This document shows positions 35,357 to 43,470 of a stretch of 64,000 nt of DNA, piece after piece. The first letter of the stretch is position 1; every line of letters starts with the position of its first letter. Position numbers and translations under genes: made by a program. Source of the stretch: an uncultured Eubacteriales bacterium (lineage in GTDB: Bacteria; Bacillota; Clostridia; Oscillospirales; Acutalibacteraceae); contig CAKSOL010000002.1 of the NCBI GenBank assembly GCA_934477125.1, positions 247,997-311,996 on the forward strand, in the 5' to 3' direction. Under the pieces are notes generated by a model, which was not told the origin of the DNA, ran no database searches, and saw nothing but the letters and a program-made list of their open reading frames with translations.

Positions 35357-36487
35357 TTACAAAATACTTTTAAGTAATTCTGCTTTCATATTGTTAAATT
35401 CTTCATCGGTTATAAGTCCGGCGTTTTTCATAACCGTAAGCTTTTCAACCTTTGCTTTAAATGCCGCCATATCGTCCGTTTGAGCGGAGGGCTGTTCTGC
35501 CTGCGCGGCATTCACAGCTCCGTTTACGGCATTTCCTACAACCGAGCCTACCGCGCCGCCAACGCCTGCCATAGTGCCGAGTCCCACGCCCATATTGGTG
35601 AACTGCCCGACCGCTTCGTTTTGTGCCACCTGTTCGGCAACATCAAAGCCGCGCTCTTGGGCATAGGTATAGCCCTCCTGCGCGCGCTTTGCAGCCTGTG
35701 CCTTTGAGTCTATAACAGTTTTCTGCGCCTCGGTTTCTGCGTTTATAATTTCGGTCTGTTGGCGGAGCTTTGCCTCGGCTATATCGGCATATTGGCGGAA
35801 ATGCAGCTCCTTGAATTTTTCATACTGTCTGTCGCCGTCCGGCTTTACAACCGTAGTTACGAAAAATCTTTCAAGGCTTATGCCGTAATCCGCAAAATCG
35901 GGAACCAGCAGCTTTTTAATGCTGTCTGAAAACGAGGTGAGATTTTCGTCAATCTCAAAAATATTTATCGCATTGGTTTTCATAACCTGCGCTATGTAGG
36001 TTTTAACCCTTGTCATTAAAAAGGCACGGAAAAAGCCGACTAATTTTTGCTGACCTAAAAAATTTTCCGTTCCCACAAGCTTTAAAAGCAGCATCCGGCT
36101 GTTATCGGTTCTAAGGCTCATTTCGCCGCTTGCGCCTATCGAAATAGGGAAGCCGTAGGTCGGCTCTAAAAACTGCACCTTTGAGTCAGTGCCCCATTTA
36201 ATTGACATTTGCTCGGTTTTATTTATAAAATAAACCTCGCAGTGAAAGGGCGTTTTATCGCCCGTTGCACGGTTAAGAGCTTTACCTATAAGCGGGATAT
36301 TCTGTGTTTCAAGCGTATAGCGCCCCGGTCCGAACAAATCGAGCGCCTGACCGTTCATAAAGAATATTGCTTCCTGGCTTTCGTGAACAATTAACTGCGT
36401 TAAGCTGTTAAAATCCTCGCACGGGTGTTTCCATATAAATGTGGAATTATCGCCCTCGTATTTAATTACCTCGGCTATACTTGCCAT
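35357..36487 (-). CDS. SPFH-domain protein with C-terminal SHOCT motif (YdjI-like)
   Basis: 376 aa. The SPFH/band-7-like domain spans about 25-240 (FGPGRYTLET, then FADYGISLERFFV). A charged helix rich in Ala/Glu/Gln follows (about 240-290), then a glycine-rich low-complexity stretch with GVGLGTMAGVGGAVG. A SHOCT motif ends the protein (LTVMKNAGLITDEEFNNMK). This is the virion-core/YdjI type, which forms membrane-associated oligomers. Its stop overlaps the neighbouring regulator's end by one nucleotide. In Bacillus YdjI acts with YdjG/YdjH in membrane stress. Confidence 0.85.
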   Translation of the reverse strand: MASIAEVIKYEGDNSTFIWKHPCEDFNSLTQLIVHESQEAIFFMNGQALDLFGPGRYTLETQNIPLIGKALNRATGDKTPFHCEVYFINKTEQMSIKWGTDSKVQFLEPTYGFPISIGASGEMSLRTDNSRMLLLKLVGTENFLGQQKLVGFFRAFLMTRVKTYIAQVMKTNAINIFEIDENLTSFSDSIKKLLVPDFADYGISLERFFVTTVVKPDGDRQYEKFKELHFRQYADIAEAKLRQQTEIINAETEAQKTVIDSKAQAAKRAQEGYTYAQERGFDVAEQVAQNEAVGQFTNMGVGLGTMAGVGGAVGSVVGNAVNGAVNAAQAEQPSAQTDDMAAFKAKVEKLTVMKNAGLITDEEFNNMKAELLKSIL

Positions 36488-36681
36488 TAACGGTCATCCT
36501 CCTTAACCTCTAAATTATCCACGGCAAATTCCAGGCACATCTGAATAATCTCATTTCTTGTGCGCCCGGTACGCTCTGCAATTTTATCCAATTTCTCAAC
36601 CAATTCATTAGTAAGTCGTGATGATACAACCATAGTCTCGCCCCTGTATTTTTTTGAAGTGATTATAAGCTTTTTATCCAT
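36487..36681 (-). CDS. Ribbon-helix-helix transcriptional regulator
   Basis: 64 aa. MVVSSRLTNELVEKLDKIAE followed by TGRTRNEIIQMCLEF is a CopG/Arc-type ribbon-helix-helix domain. It is the first gene of the cargo operon and its coding sequence overlaps the SPFH start by 1 nt. The ATTTGTA repeats in its own promoter are the likely operator, so it is probably autoregulatory. Confidence 0.85.
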   Translation of the reverse strand: MDKKLIITSKKYRGETMVVSSRLTNELVEKLDKIAERTGRTRNEIIQMCLEFAVDNLEVKEDDR

Positions 36682-36704
36682 ACTTATTCGCCTTTCTATT
36701 TACT

Positions 36705-36734
36705 ATTATACTACAAATGTATTTTATTTGTCAA
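36705..36734 (-). promoter_or_regulatory. Promoter of the cargo operon
   Basis: Perfect TTGACA (36729-36734 complement), 18-nt spacer, TATAAT (36705-36710 complement), 24 nt before the regulator start. The operator arm at 36712-36722 sits inside the spacer. Confidence 0.85.
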
Positions 36735-36809
36735 TATGCAAATATACATTTGTAATTAGTTTTGTCCTTGGATTTTATTATATCCCCTATATTATAAACT
36801 ACATTTGTA
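36712..36809. promoter_or_regulatory. Candidate RHH operator repeats
   Basis: TACAAATGTAT at 36712-36722 is inverted relative to ATACATTTGTA at 36744-36754, and a third copy TACATTTGTA lies at 36800-36809. The first copy is between the -10 and -35 elements and the second just upstream, as expected for cooperative repression by a small RHH dimer. Confidence 0.6.
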
Positions 36810-36892
36810 AAAATTACAATAGTAGTTAGAGCATTATTAAATTAAAAACACTTTATTTTCTGCAAAATAAACCAAAGATACATATATAAAAA

Positions 36893-36923
36893 GAAATCCC
36901 GTCCTATTCGTGAGGCGGGATTA
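36893..36923. other. Hairpin in noncoding right end of the element
   Basis: Stem AATCCCG(T)CC with GGCGGGATT, one bulged T, near the right end of the element. Apart from this, the operator repeats, and the arm-type sites, 36830-37112 shows no gene. Confidence 0.5.
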
Positions 36924-36966
36924 TTTATTGCATAGGCTCTTTTTTCGTTTTTAACATAAACCTTAC

Positions 36967-36989
36967 TTCACCATTTACTACACCATTTT
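36967..36989. repeat. Candidate integrase arm-type sites, right end
   Basis: TTCACCATTT and TACACCATTTT in tandem at 12-bp spacing, matching the pair at 26035-26056 in the left end. They lie 124 bp inside the right attachment repeat. Confidence 0.5.
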
Positions 36990-37112
36990 GGTGTGGACTT
37001 GCATAGAGAAGTATAAAGATATATTAAAGTGATTTTTTTCAAACCCGCGGTACTATCGGGTTTTATGAGATTTTGAGGAGTTATAGGGACATATAAAACT
37101 CGGTTCGGCAAT

Positions 37113-37163
37113 TACCATTCCTAATTTCATTTATTCCCATATCTCCTTATTTTATTAGTGTTT
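37113..37163. repeat. Attachment-site direct repeat, rimP-proximal copy
   Basis: 51 bp identical to 25962-26012. It is a duplicated ychF start with no gene behind it. Beyond the perfect repeat the element side still resembles the next ychF codons imperfectly (TTGCCGAAC against CTGCCGAAC). Confidence 0.92.
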
Positions 37164-37264
37164 CAATATTATTCCTATTATAGCGCATATCTCCCGCATT
37201 TTCAATAACCAAACCTTTAAATTTGACTGTAAGTCTGCTTTTTCCCGTTTCAGGAAAAAAATAC

Positions 37265-37293
37265 TTGATTTTTGGAAAAATACGTGTTATACT
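37265..37293 (+). promoter_or_regulatory. Promoter of the rimP-ribF operon
   Basis: TTGATT, 17-nt spacer, TATACT. It is 66 nt before the rimP ATG. Confidence 0.8.
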
Positions 37294-37316
37294 ATCTTAC
37301 GAAGTTTTTTAGAAAG

Positions 37317-37343
37317 GTGAGTGGGGCAACCCGCTCACTTTTA
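37317..37343 (+). promoter_or_regulatory. rimP leader hairpin
   Basis: 9-bp stem (37317-37325 with 37330-37338, one G-T pair) capped by a GCAA tetraloop and followed by TTTT, in the 5' leader between promoter and rimP. Similar short leader hairpins before rimP act as attenuators or RNA stabilisers in other bacteria; here that is inference. Confidence 0.6.
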
Positions 37344-37359
37344 TTATGGAGGTGCCTTT

Positions 37360-37809
37360 ATGGCAAGTATTGCCGACCGCGTAACCCGGCTTGTGCGCGA
37401 GGCCGTCGAACAGCAGGGTGTTTCGCTGTGGGACGTAAGGTTTGTCAAAGAGGGAGCGTCACATTATCTGAGGATATATATTGACCGTCCCGATGGAGTT
37501 TCGATTGACGACTGCACGAATGTGTCCCACGCTGTTGATCCATTGCTTGACGAGGCGGATATTATCGACTGCTCCTATTATCTTGAGGTTTGCTCTCCGG
37601 GACTTTCCCGCGAGCTTACGAGAGACGAGCATTTTGTTGAAATGATATCACGCAATGTCAGGATTCGGCTGTATTCGCCGCTTGACGGGAAAAAGGAAAT
37701 TGAGGGTACGCTGAAGGCTTTTGAAAACGGCAGGGTGACGCTCGGAACGGGCGAGGGCGAGTTAACGGTTTCCCGCTCGGATATTGCAAAGGCGTCGCTT
37801 GCGGAATAG
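37360..37809 (+). CDS. rimP: Ribosome maturation factor RimP
   Basis: 149 aa. N-terminal alpha/beta domain with GVSLWDVRFVKEGASHYLRI and IDDCTNVSHAVDPLLDE, then a small C-terminal SH3-like domain. RimP assists 30S subunit maturation. The ATG at 37360 follows GGAGGTG; an open frame upstream to 37321 runs through the leader hairpin and is not used. First gene of the nine-gene translation operon. Confidence 0.95.
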   Translation: MASIADRVTRLVREAVEQQGVSLWDVRFVKEGASHYLRIYIDRPDGVSIDDCTNVSHAVDPLLDEADIIDCSYYLEVCSPGLSRELTRDEHFVEMISRNVRIRLYSPLDGKKEIEGTLKAFENGRVTLGTGEGELTVSRSDIAKASLAE

Positions 37810-37829
37810 CTTTGGAGGTAAAAAGGAAA

Positions 37830-38918
37830 ATGGCAAGAGCAAAAAAAATAACTGCAAAAGAAAAAAAGGATAATAAGGAGTTTTTTGAAGCGCTCAGACT
37901 TATGGCAGCAGAACGCGAAATACCTGAGCAGTTTATAGCAAACAAAATTGCCGACGCAATCGTTGTTGCAGCGCGTAAGGATTACGGCGGCGGGGAAAAT
38001 ATTTCCTGCACTATTGATATTGAGAATGAAATTTTCAGTATAACGGTCAGAAAAAAGGTCGTTGAGGAGGTTGAGGATCCAAACACCGAAATTTCGAGAG
38101 AAGAAGCGGCGGCAGTCGATCCAAAAAATCTCGATGCCGAGTATGTTGACATCAAGCTTGACCCCAAGAAATTCGGCCGCGTTGTTGCTCAGAATTCAAA
38201 AAACAACTTCCGTCAGGGAGTACGCGAGGCAGAACGCGGACAGGTTTTGGCCGAGTTCCAAAGCAGAAACCGCGAGCTTGTTACGGCTTTGGTTGAGCGT
38301 ATCGACCCCAAGACCGGAAACGCTATTCTGACGATAGGACACAGCGAGGCAACCCTCCCCAAAATCGAACAGGTTCCGGGCGAGGAGCTGCACGAGGGCG
38401 ATCATATAAAGGTATATGTTGTTGACGTTAAGGAAACCGATCGCGGACCGCGCATAATGCTTTCAAGAACGCACCCCGGTCTTGTTAAAAGACTGTTTGA
38501 GGCAGAGGTTCCCGAAATATTTGACGGAACGGTTGAAATCAAAGCAATTTCGCGTCAGGCTGGCTCACGCACCAAGATGGCGGTTTGGTCTGCCGACCCT
38601 GAGGTTGACGCGTCCGGAGCATGTATAGGTCCGAGAGGAGCGCGCGTTAATAAGATAGTAGAAGAACTTGCAGGAGAAAAAATCGATATAGTAAAATACA
38701 GCGATGATCCGGCAGAATACATTGCGGCTGCGATTTCTCCGGCAAAGGCGGTTGAGGTTGTCATCGAAAGCGAGGATCCGCGTGTATGCAGAGTAAGCGT
38801 TCCGGAATCACAGCTGTCTCTTGCAATAGGAAATAAGGGACAAAACGTTCGCCTTGCCGCAAAGCTTACCGGATGGAAGATAGATATTCACCCCGAAAGC
38901 GGATATTTCGGCGAATAA
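37830..38918 (+). CDS. nusA: Transcription termination/antitermination factor NusA
   Basis: 362 aa. N-terminal RNA-polymerase-binding domain with a lysine-rich start (about 1-130), S1 domain (about 135-205), then KH1 and KH2 domains; GPRGARVNKIVEELAGEKID and IGNKGQNVRLAAKLTGW carry the KH GxxG loops. No C-terminal acidic repeats, as is usual in Firmicutes. The ATG at 37830 is taken over an upstream in-frame TTG that would overlap the GGAGG site. Confidence 0.97.
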   Translation: MARAKKITAKEKKDNKEFFEALRLMAAEREIPEQFIANKIADAIVVAARKDYGGGENISCTIDIENEIFSITVRKKVVEEVEDPNTEISREEAAAVDPKNLDAEYVDIKLDPKKFGRVVAQNSKNNFRQGVREAERGQVLAEFQSRNRELVTALVERIDPKTGNAILTIGHSEATLPKIEQVPGEELHEGDHIKVYVVDVKETDRGPRIMLSRTHPGLVKRLFEAEVPEIFDGTVEIKAISRQAGSRTKMAVWSADPEVDASGACIGPRGARVNKIVEELAGEKIDIVKYSDDPAEYIAAAISPAKAVEVVIESEDPRVCRVSVPESQLSLAIGNKGQNVRLAAKLTGWKIDIHPESGYFGE

Positions 38919-38947
38919 GCCTTCCGGAGCAATAGGAGGGTAAAGCA

Positions 38948-39220
38948 ATGGCAATAAAAAAAATTCCCATGCGGATGTGCGTTGCCTGCCGGGAAATGAA
39001 GCCTAAGGCGGAGCTTGTGAGAATAGTAAGAACGCCGGAGGGAGATATAGTTCCGGATTTCACCGGGAAACGCAACGGCAGGGGAGCGTATATTTGCCGC
39101 TGCGCGCAGTGTATAGAAAAGGCGCGTAAAAGCAACGCTCTCGGCAGAGCCTTTTCCCAGCAGATAGCTTCCGAGACTTACGACAGACTGTTGCAGGAGT
39201 TGGGATTGCTTGAAAAGTGA
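38948..39220 (+). CDS. rnpM: RNase P modulator RnpM (YlxR, DUF448)
   Basis: 90 aa. Starts MAIKKIPMRMCVACREMKPK and carries GRGAYICRCAQCIEKARK, the YlxR signature with its cysteine pairs. The protein binds RNA, and in B. subtilis it binds RNase P RNA. Located between nusA and ylxQ, the standard order. GGAGGG precedes the ATG. Confidence 0.94.
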   Translation: MAIKKIPMRMCVACREMKPKAELVRIVRTPEGDIVPDFTGKRNGRGAYICRCAQCIEKARKSNALGRAFSQQIASETYDRLLQELGLLEK

Positions 39221-39536
39221 TAAGGTGCTCTCCCTGTTGGGCTTTGCCGCAAAGGCAGGTAAGCTTTCGTGCGGTTCCTTTGCCGCAACAGGCTCAATCC
39301 GGAAAGGAAAAGCCAGGGCTGCCGTGATAAGCGGCGATATTTCGGAAAAGAGCCGTAAGGAAATCTGCTTTTATGCGGCGCAGAAAAATATTCCCGTTAT
39401 TATATTGCGGGATTTTGATATACAAGCCGTCTCTTCCGCAGTCGGCAGGAAATGCGGAATTCTCTCGGTCAACGACAGTTCTTTTGCCGGAGCTGTGATT
39501 GCGGCCGTTCAAACAGGAGGAAATGCGAATGAATAA
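39210..39536 (+). CDS. ylxQ: L7Ae-family RNA-binding protein YlxQ
   Basis: 108 aa with L7Ae/L30e fold signatures: VLSLLGFAAKAGKLSCG and ARAAVISGDISEKSRKEI. It probably binds kink-turn RNA. It starts with TTG at 39210, overlapping the last codons of rnpM, with AGGAG 9 nt upstream. Overlaps infB's start by a few nucleotides. Confidence 0.9.
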   Translation: MKSDKVLSLLGFAAKAGKLSCGSFAATGSIRKGKARAAVISGDISEKSRKEICFYAAQKNIPVIILRDFDIQAVSSAVGRKCGILSVNDSSFAGAVIAAVQTGGNANE

Positions 39537-42096
39537 TAAATATAAGCTTAGCGAGCTTGCAAAGGATTTCGGTATGCCGTCAAAGGAAATATCGGCGCTT
39601 TTGCTGGAGCTTACCGGAAAAGAGAAAAAGTCCGGAGCCGCGCTTGAACCGGCTGAAACGGGACTTATTTTCGAGGCTCTGACAAGCAAAAATTCCGTTA
39701 AGAGCTTTGATGAATATTTTGCTACCGGTGCCGCCGTCAGAGAGGAAGAGGCGGCAAAACGCAAAAGCGAGAAGGATAAAAAGCTTGCGGAGCAAATGGC
39801 AATATTAGAGCAGCTTAAAGCAGCGGCGGCTGCCGAGGAGGCAAAGAAAGCTCCGGCTGAGGAGAAAAAGACCGCTCAGCAGACTAAGCCTGCCGCAGCC
39901 AAAAAAGAGGATAACGCAGAAAAGGCTCAGTCTAAGAAAACGCCGGAAAAAAAGGTTTCGGAAAAGACCGAGGAGCCTGCGAAGAGCAAGCCTGCCACTA
40001 AAAAGACTGACAGCGCAAAGAAACAGGAGCCTGCCAAGAAACCCGAAAAAGAGGTATACACAGGACCGCTTGTTGCTCCGCCCAAAAAGGAAAAGAAACC
40101 GGGCGCCGCACCTAACAGAGGTCCTGCTCAGCTCAAGCATATAGACACAAGGACTTCAAACGTTAATATTGATAAATATAACGAAAAGTATGAGCGTATT
40201 GCGCCTGCCAACACAATGCGCGATAATTTCACACGCAAGCAGAAGATAAAGCAGCGTTCGCAGGATTATCGCCGTCCTCAGGGAGCAAAGCGCGAGACCG
40301 AGGCGGATAAGCTGCGCAGGCTTCAGCTTGAGCGCATAAAAAAGACCCCGATAACCGTTACCGTCGGCGATGAAATAACCGTCGGAGAGCTTGCTGCGGC
40401 TATGAAGAAAACCGCCGCCGAGGTTATTAAGGTTCTTATGAAGCTCGGTATGATGGCGAACGTTAATCAGGTAATAGATTACGATACCGCCGAAATAGTC
40501 GTAACCGAAATGGGCGCTAAAATCGAGCATGCGGTTGTTGTTACGATTGAGGATAAAATTATGGACGCAACCGAGGACACCGAGGAAAACCTCAAGCCGC
40601 GCAGTCCTGTCGTTGTCGTTATGGGACACGTTGACCACGGTAAAACCTCGCTGCTTGACGCTATACGCCATACTGCGGTAACCAACACCGAGGCAGGCGG
40701 AATAACTCAGCATATCGGCGCATATAGGGTAAATGCGGCGGGTCAGGATATTACTTTCCTTGACACTCCGGGACATGCGGCGTTTACGGCAATGCGTCAG
40801 CGCGGAGCTATGGCGACCGATATAGCTGTTCTCGTTGTCGCTGCGGACGACGGTATTATGCCGCAGACCATTGAGGCTATTAACCACGCCAAAGCGGCGA
40901 ATGTTCAGATAATCGTTGCGATTAACAAGATGGATAAGCCTGAGGCAAATCCCGACAGGATTATGCAGCAGCTGACCGAGCATTCTCTCGTTCCGGAAGA
41001 ATGGGGCGGTGATATAATCTGCGTTCCGGTATCTGCAAAGACCGGAAAGGGTATTGATAAGCTCCTTGAAAACATTCTTCTGGTCGCCGATATGATGGAG
41101 CTTAAAGCCAATCCGGACCGCCGCGCAAAGGGCGTTGTAATTGAGGCTCGCCTCGATAAGGGACGCGGTCCTGTCGCAACCCTCCTTGTTCAGAACGGAA
41201 CGCTCAATTCCGGTGATATAATCGTTGCAGGAACCTCAGTCGGCCGTGTCCGCGTTATGACTGATGAAAACGGCAAGGCGGTAAAGCACGCCGGACCGTC
41301 TGTTCCTGTTGAAATTACAGGACTTGCCGAAACTCCGAGCGCGGGAGATGATTTTGACGCTGTTTCGGATGAACGCCTTGCAAGAGAGCTTGTTGAACAG
41401 AGAAAACAGAAGATTAAGGACGACGCTTTCAAGGCGCATCAGCAGGTTACGCTTGATAATCTGTTTACCCGTCTTGATGCCGGAGAGCTTAAAGAGCTTA
41501 ATATAATTGTTAAAGCTGATGTTCAGGGAAGTGTCGAGGCAGTCAGGGAAAGCCTTGTTAAGCTTTCAAATGATGAAGTCAGGGTTAATGTTGTTCACGG
41601 TGCCGTCGGCGCTATAAACGAATCGGACGTTATGCTCGCTCAGGCTTCGGGAGCTATTATAGTCGGATTTAACGTTCGCCCCGATGCAGTTGCAAAAGCG
41701 GCTGCCGAGCGCGACGGCGTTGATATGCGTATGTACCGCGTTATATATGACTGTATCGAAGAAATTGAGTCGGCTATGAAGGGTATGCTTGCTCCCAAGT
41801 ACCGTGAAAATCAGCTCGGCACCGCAGAGGTTCGCAATACCTACAAGATTTCAAACGTCGGAACTATTGCCGGATGTTATATAACAAACGGCAAGGTCAC
41901 GCGCCAATGCAAAATTCGCCTTGTAAGAGACGGTATAGTTATATGCGAGGATGAAATTGCTTCTCTGCGTCGTTTCAAGGATGACGTTAAGGAAGTAGCT
42001 CAGGGCTATGAATGCGGTATCGGACTTGCAAAGTTCTCCGACATCAAGGACGGCGATATTTTCGAGGCGTTCGTTATTGAGGAGTATCGGGACTGA
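39529..42096 (+). CDS. infB: Translation initiation factor IF-2
   Basis: 855 aa. N-terminal IF2-N helix, then a long Lys/Glu/Ala/Pro-rich linker (about 75-190), a second IF2-N domain, and the G domain with VMGHVDHGKTSLL, DTPGHAAF and NKMDKPEAN. Domains III and IV with AKYRENQLGTAEVRNT-like text complete it. It delivers fMet-tRNA to the 30S subunit. ATG 39529 is chosen for its 8-nt spacing from AGGAGG. Confidence 0.97.
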   Translation: MNNKYKLSELAKDFGMPSKEISALLLELTGKEKKSGAALEPAETGLIFEALTSKNSVKSFDEYFATGAAVREEEAAKRKSEKDKKLAEQMAILEQLKAAAAAEEAKKAPAEEKKTAQQTKPAAAKKEDNAEKAQSKKTPEKKVSEKTEEPAKSKPATKKTDSAKKQEPAKKPEKEVYTGPLVAPPKKEKKPGAAPNRGPAQLKHIDTRTSNVNIDKYNEKYERIAPANTMRDNFTRKQKIKQRSQDYRRPQGAKRETEADKLRRLQLERIKKTPITVTVGDEITVGELAAAMKKTAAEVIKVLMKLGMMANVNQVIDYDTAEIVVTEMGAKIEHAVVVTIEDKIMDATEDTEENLKPRSPVVVVMGHVDHGKTSLLDAIRHTAVTNTEAGGITQHIGAYRVNAAGQDITFLDTPGHAAFTAMRQRGAMATDIAVLVVAADDGIMPQTIEAINHAKAANVQIIVAINKMDKPEANPDRIMQQLTEHSLVPEEWGGDIICVPVSAKTGKGIDKLLENILLVADMMELKANPDRRAKGVVIEARLDKGRGPVATLLVQNGTLNSGDIIVAGTSVGRVRVMTDENGKAVKHAGPSVPVEITGLAETPSAGDDFDAVSDERLARELVEQRKQKIKDDAFKAHQQVTLDNLFTRLDAGELKELNIIVKADVQGSVEAVRESLVKLSNDEVRVNVVHGAVGAINESDVMLAQASGAIIVGFNVRPDAVAKAAAERDGVDMRMYRVIYDCIEEIESAMKGMLAPKYRENQLGTAEVRNTYKISNVGTIAGCYITNGKVTRQCKIRLVRDGIVICEDEIASLRRFKDDVKEVAQGYECGIGLAKFSDIKDGDIFEAFVIEEYRD

Positions 42097-42443
42097 TGGC
42101 AGGTTATAAAATAAACCGCGTAACGTCGGATATACGCATGGCACTTTCGGAGCTGCTGAGAACGGTTAAGGATCCGCGCGTCAGTCAAATGCTGAGTATC
42201 GTAAAATTGGACGTATCGGGAGATATGTCCTATGCTACGGTTTATGTCAGCGCAATAGAGGGCAAGGAAAAAACCGAAGAGTCCGTTAAGGCGCTTAATA
42301 AAAGCGCCTCCGGATATCTGCGCCGCGCCTTAGGCAGCTCGCTGCATTTGAGAAAGGTGCCGCAGCTGCGCTTTGTTGCTGATAATTCGATAGAAAAAAG
42401 CGCGGAAATCTCCAGAATTATCGATTCATTCGAGCAGGATTGA
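42096..42443 (+). CDS. rbfA: Ribosome-binding factor A
   Basis: 115 aa, KH-like fold. The pattern SELLRTVKDPRVSQMLSIVKLDVSGDMSYATVYVS is typical of RbfA, which acts in late 30S maturation. The start codon overlaps the infB stop (TGATG), so it is translationally coupled. Confidence 0.95.
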   Translation: MAGYKINRVTSDIRMALSELLRTVKDPRVSQMLSIVKLDVSGDMSYATVYVSAIEGKEKTEESVKALNKSASGYLRRALGSSLHLRKVPQLRFVADNSIEKSAEISRIIDSFEQD

Positions 42444-42483
42444 CGGGGAAGCCTATTCTCTTCTGAAAGGATCGTTTGTATTT

Positions 42484-43470
42484 ATGAAAAAACAGGATAA
42501 TGGCTGCCGTATGCTTACTCTCAGACAAACGGCACGTTTTCTGAAAAAAAACGATAATTATATAATATTGACTCACGCTTCGCCTGACGGAGACACTCTC
42601 GGCAGCGCTTATGCTCTGTATTACGGTTTAAAGGAATGCGGAAAGATAGCCAGCGTTATATGCCCGGACGTAATTCCGGCGAAATATGGGTATTTTGTAA
42701 GCGAAACCGATCACGTTTGCGACGACGGAAATGCGGTTATTATCGCGGTTGATGTTGCCGATAAACGCTTGCTCGGCAGTCTTTGCGAGAATTTCGGCGA
42801 CCGCGTTACGCTAAATATCGATCATCACGTTTCAAATACGCGTTATGCGAAAAATCTTTATCTTGACGCAGATGCCGCAGCAACGGCGGAATCTATTTTT
42901 GAACTGCTGACATTGATGAAGGTTAATATTAACGATACGACTGCTCAGGCTCTTTATACCGGACTTTCAACCGATACCGGCTGCTTTAAATACGGCAATG
43001 TTACCGCTAAAACTCACCTTATTGCGGCTCAGCTTTATGAATACAGGCTGAATGCCGCCGATATAAACAGGGTTATGTTTGATACGAAGTCGCGGCGTTT
43101 GCTTGAGCTTGAGCGTATGGTTCTCGATACGGCGGAATATCATTTTGATAACCGCTGTATTATGCTTACCGTTACTGCGGAAATGCAGAAGAAAACCGGT
43201 TGCTCCGGCTCTGAATTAGAGGGAATAGCGGTTATTTCGCGCAGCATTGAGGGAGTTATTGCCGGTATAACGATTAAGCAGACTGACGATGCCGAATATA
43301 AGGTATCCCTGCGCACTTATCCGCCGCTTTCAGCTGCCGAGATATGCAAAAAGCTCGGCGGCGGCGGTCATAATGCCGCTGCCGGGGCAACCCTTACCGG
43401 ACTTATTGACGATGTTAAGAGACAGATTTTGCAGGCGGTTGAGGAAAACCTAAACGGAGGAAATCAATGA
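42484..43470 (+). CDS. nrnA: NrnA-like oligoribonuclease / pAp phosphatase (DHH family)
   Basis: 328 aa. DHH phosphoesterase: SPDGDTLGSAYAL at the start, IDHHVSN (DHH triad near residue 113), and a DHHA1 domain ending with GGGGHNAAAGA. These Mn2+-dependent enzymes degrade nanoRNA and 3'-phosphoadenosine 5'-phosphate. It sits between rbfA and truB, the usual place in Firmicutes. Overlaps truB by 4 nt. Confidence 0.93.
   Translation: MKKQDNGCRMLTLRQTARFLKKNDNYIILTHASPDGDTLGSAYALYYGLKECGKIASVICPDVIPAKYGYFVSETDHVCDDGNAVIIAVDVADKRLLGSLCENFGDRVTLNIDHHVSNTRYAKNLYLDADAAATAESIFELLTLMKVNINDTTAQALYTGLSTDTGCFKYGNVTAKTHLIAAQLYEYRLNAADINRVMFDTKSRRLLELERMVLDTAEYHFDNRCIMLTVTAEMQKKTGCSGSELEGIAVISRSIEGVIAGITIKQTDDAEYKVSLRTYPPLSAAEICKKLGGGGHNAAAGATLTGLIDDVKRQILQAVEENLNGGNQ

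Larger units (their letters stand above)
25962..37163. mobile_element. Integrated element with CRESS-type Rep and FtsK-like translocase (about 11.15 kb)
   Basis: The segment is bounded by perfect 51-bp direct repeats at the 5' end of ychF; one repeat-to-repeat unit is 11,151 bp. It encodes, in leftward transcription order, an RHH regulator, SPFH protein, two zinc-ribbon proteins, a membrane protein, an 84-aa protein, a long noncoding structured segment, a regulator, a 106-aa protein, a circovirus-like Rep, an FtsK/TcpA-like translocase, an excisionase and a tyrosine integrase. No type IV secretion genes are present, so it is best read as an integrative mobilizable element or integrated plasmid. 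Rep plus TcpA-type coupling protein is a known pairing in streptococcal-type IMEs. The cargo region is visibly more AT-rich than the chromosome. Confidence 0.88.

Noticed and set aside
40156..40983. 275-codon leftward open frame
   Set aside because: Antisense shadow of the infB G domain; no start signal.
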